6,802 bases of DNA. Origin: Dehalococcoidia bacterium (GTDB lineage: Bacteria > Chloroflexota > Dehalococcoidia > Dehalococcoidales > Fen-1064). Location of the stretch: the NCBI GenBank assembly GCA_011192055.1, contig DUES01000210.1:1-6802 (forward strand). Direction: 5' to 3'. This document shows positions 5,569 through 6,802 of the stretch, piece by piece; position 1 is the first letter of the stretch, and each line of letters starts with the position of its first letter. Made by a program: the position numbers and the translations under genes. The notes beneath the pieces are model-generated. The model made no database searches. It was not told the DNA's origin and saw only the letters and a list, made by a program, of their open reading frames with translations.

Positions 5569-6357
5569 CTATTCTTTCTTGAGGAACTTCTGTGCCTGCT
5601 CACCAAAACCGGCACCTCTGCCGGCAGCGGTACAGATATCCGTTTCCATGCGCAGTCCGGCATCGAGTGGAGTTGTCATGAAAAGATTAGCCGCCCGCTT
5701 GGCTCCCTGTACAATACGGGGGTTAAGTGCGGCAATCTCCTCCGCAAGCTTCTTTGCCTCCGGCATCACCTGCTCCCTCGGGTAAACATGGTCAACCAGG
5801 CCGATACGCAGCGCCTCAGCAGCATCAATGCGGCGTCCCGTCAGAATCAATTACTTGGCATAGCCGGGAGGCACGATTCTCGGTAAACGCTGTGTACTCC
5901 CAAGGTCGGGAACCACGCCAAACTGGATTTCCGGCAGTGCGAAAATCGCGGTGTCGGCGGAAAGCCGCATGTCACAGCACAGGCTCAGCTCAAATGCTGC
6001 CCCGAGACAATATCCGTTTATGGCACCGATAACCGGAATCGACAGTTCCTCGTACATCGTAAAGATTGTTTTCAGGCTGAAAAGCTGGTCATAACCGCCA
6101 CGAAGACCCGGAAATACCGAAACGCCACCACCGCCGGAGGCTACCATTTTCAGGTCAATACCGGCACTGAAAGCGCGGTCTCCGGCACCGGTCAGTATGG
6201 CGACATTTACCGCGGGATTATTCTTTAGGCTCAGGGCAGCCTCCTGAAGACCGAGGAAGGCATCCCTGTTGAGCGCATTCCGGGCTTCCGGTCGATTGAT
6301 AGTTACCGTTGCAATTGCACCATCGATTTCAACTGTTACAGCATCATTATCAGTCAT
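5569..6357 (-). pseudogene. Crotonase-family (enoyl-CoA hydratase/isomerase) gene interrupted by an in-frame TAA
   Basis: Crotonases hydrate or isomerise acyl-CoA thioesters, for example in beta-oxidation. The start ATG 6357 follows AAGGGGTGA at good distance. The first oxyanion-hole segment is AFSAGIDLK (62-70) and the second NGYCLGAAFEL (114-124). E123 and E143 have the 20-residue spacing of the hydratase acid pair, and D151, eight residues on, matches the extra Asp of dienoyl-CoA isomerases. Codon 169 is TAA (5853-5851). The same frame continues without a shift into a normal C-terminal half beginning [19 protein letters not shown], to a stop at 5569. Family members commonly have Glu just before LILTGRR, so GAA to TAA is the likely change. 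It could be a true nonsense mutation or a sequencing or assembly error. The 168-residue product would lack the C-terminal trimerisation region. A TTG at 5850 could in principle restart translation, but I see no ribosome site for it. Confidence 0.85.
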
Positions 6358-6394
6358 ATATTCACCCCTTTTTTCCATTGATTTCCCACACATC

Positions 6395-6423
6395 ATGATA
6401 TAGGCATCAGCAGTATACGTCAA
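6395..6423 (-). promoter_or_regulatory. Promoter of the crotonase gene
   Basis: On the minus strand, TTGACG (6423-6418) and TATCAT (6400-6395) are spaced 17 bp apart, each five of six matches to consensus. The predicted start near 6388 gives a leader of about 30 nt containing AAGGGGTGA (6369-6361) before ATG 6357. This supports 6357 as the start rather than the in-frame ATG at 6453, which lies upstream of the promoter. An intact promoter also suggests that the interruption in the gene is recent or an artefact. Confidence 0.68.
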
Positions 6424-6506
6424 ACATCCAGGAGGAAATCTCCGGTTACCCATGCGGGATTTGCCGGTAATTACGCAGCAATACTATTCTACCGTGCCCG
6501 GACGAC

Positions 6507-6802
6507 TTATAGTTCACTCTTCCGGGGAACAGGAAACCAGTGCTGTGTTCTGTTTGCAATTCCCACAAGAGTCAGCATTATGGGCACTTCTACGAGTACT
6601 CCCACGATGGTTACCAGTGCTGCCGCCGAGGTAAGCCCGAATACCGAAATAGCAACCGCTACAGCAAGCTCAAAAAAGTTACTGGCACCTATCATGGCGG
6701 CAGGTGCCGCGATATCGTGCCGGAGCTTCCATCCTTTTGCCCAACCGTAGGCGATAAGGAATATCAGGAATGTCTGAATCGAAAGTGGTACGGCAATCAG
6801 GA
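6507..6802 (-). CDS. acr3: Acr3-family arsenite efflux permease, C-terminal end (5' part beyond window)
   Basis: Exports arsenite across the cytoplasmic membrane using the proton gradient; family members have ten membrane helices and about 350 residues. Only the last 97 residues are in the window, read in frame from the edge to TAA 6509-6507. They show the diagnostic end of the family: [14 protein letters not shown], a membrane helix, then [19 protein letters not shown], then the last helix with [19 protein letters not shown]. The Glu in NFFELAV is in the region of the glutamate reported as essential in Acr3. The expected N-terminal half and its thiolate Cys are outside the window, as would be any arsR or arsC neighbours. 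The crotonase promoter lies downstream, so the two are probably separate transcription units. No clear terminator was found after the gene. Confidence 0.9.
   Translation of the reverse strand, partial: LIAVPLSIQTFLIFLIAYGWAKGWKLRHDIAAPAAMIGASNFFELAVAVAISVFGLTSAAALVTIVGVLVEVPIMLTLVGIANRTQHWFPVPRKSEL

Noticed and set aside
5848..5853. TAA in the crotonase gene as a recoding event
   Set aside because: Pyrrolysine uses TAG and selenocysteine uses TGA, and no recoding structure is apparent. A nonsense change or sequence error is simpler.
6446..6470. Inverted repeat TTACC/GGTAA with an inner CCC/GGG as a terminator for acr3
   Set aside because: Only 5 bp with a 15-nt loop and no T-run on the minus strand; too weak to call.
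6452..6634. Plus-strand open frame of 60 codons
   Set aside because: It overlaps the end of acr3 in antisense and shows no recognisable motif.

Overview
The window is 6.8 kb of ordinary-looking bacterial chromosome, about 50% GC and densely coding. It carries seven recognisable protein genes, two of them cut by the window edges. The mix (PyrR-controlled pyrimidine genes, an E. coli-type aspartate carbamoyltransferase with a fused zinc domain, a stand-alone BioD-like/DRTGG protein, a SpeD-SpeE pair, a crotonase and Acr3) would fit a Chloroflexota bacterium of the Dehalococcoidia type. That placement is an impression from gene content and sequence style, not something the window proves. I see no mobile element, CRISPR array, tRNA or rRNA.

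Layout. Positions 1-1874 (minus strand) hold a pyrimidine operon, pyrR followed by pyrB; pyrB runs off the left edge. Positions 1875-2079 are a compact divergent control region: a sigma70-type pyrR promoter, a leader with a PyrR-binding loop and a terminator-like hairpin that also buries the pyrR ribosome binding site, and an opposing promoter. Positions 2080-3069 (plus) encode a BioD-like/DRTGG protein. Positions 3185-4482 (plus) are speD and speE, making decarboxylated SAM and then a polyamine. Positions 4595-5497 (plus) encode an EamA/DMT membrane transporter. A hairpin at 5500-5534 separates it from a convergent crotonase gene (5569-6357, minus) that is interrupted by an in-frame TAA. Positions 6507-6802 (minus) are the 3' end of an acr3 arsenite efflux gene.

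How the parts work together. PyrR should sense UMP/UTP and bind the nascent leader at 1925-1950. This would release the 1880-1907 hairpin and shut off pyrR-pyrB by termination, by hiding the Shine-Dalgarno sequence, or both. The ATCase made by this operon is unusual: its C-terminus carries the four-cysteine zinc module of PyrI, but only about 30 residues link the two, too few for the PyrI nucleotide-binding domain. SpeD supplies the aminopropyl donor for SpeE, whose gene starts 5 bp downstream.

The most interesting items are the PyrR leader architecture, the PyrB-zinc-domain fusion with its extra insertion in the aspartate domain, the Asp-to-Glu change in SpeE's catalytic motif, and the apparent nonsense mutation in the crotonase. 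None of these is clearly a wholly new system.
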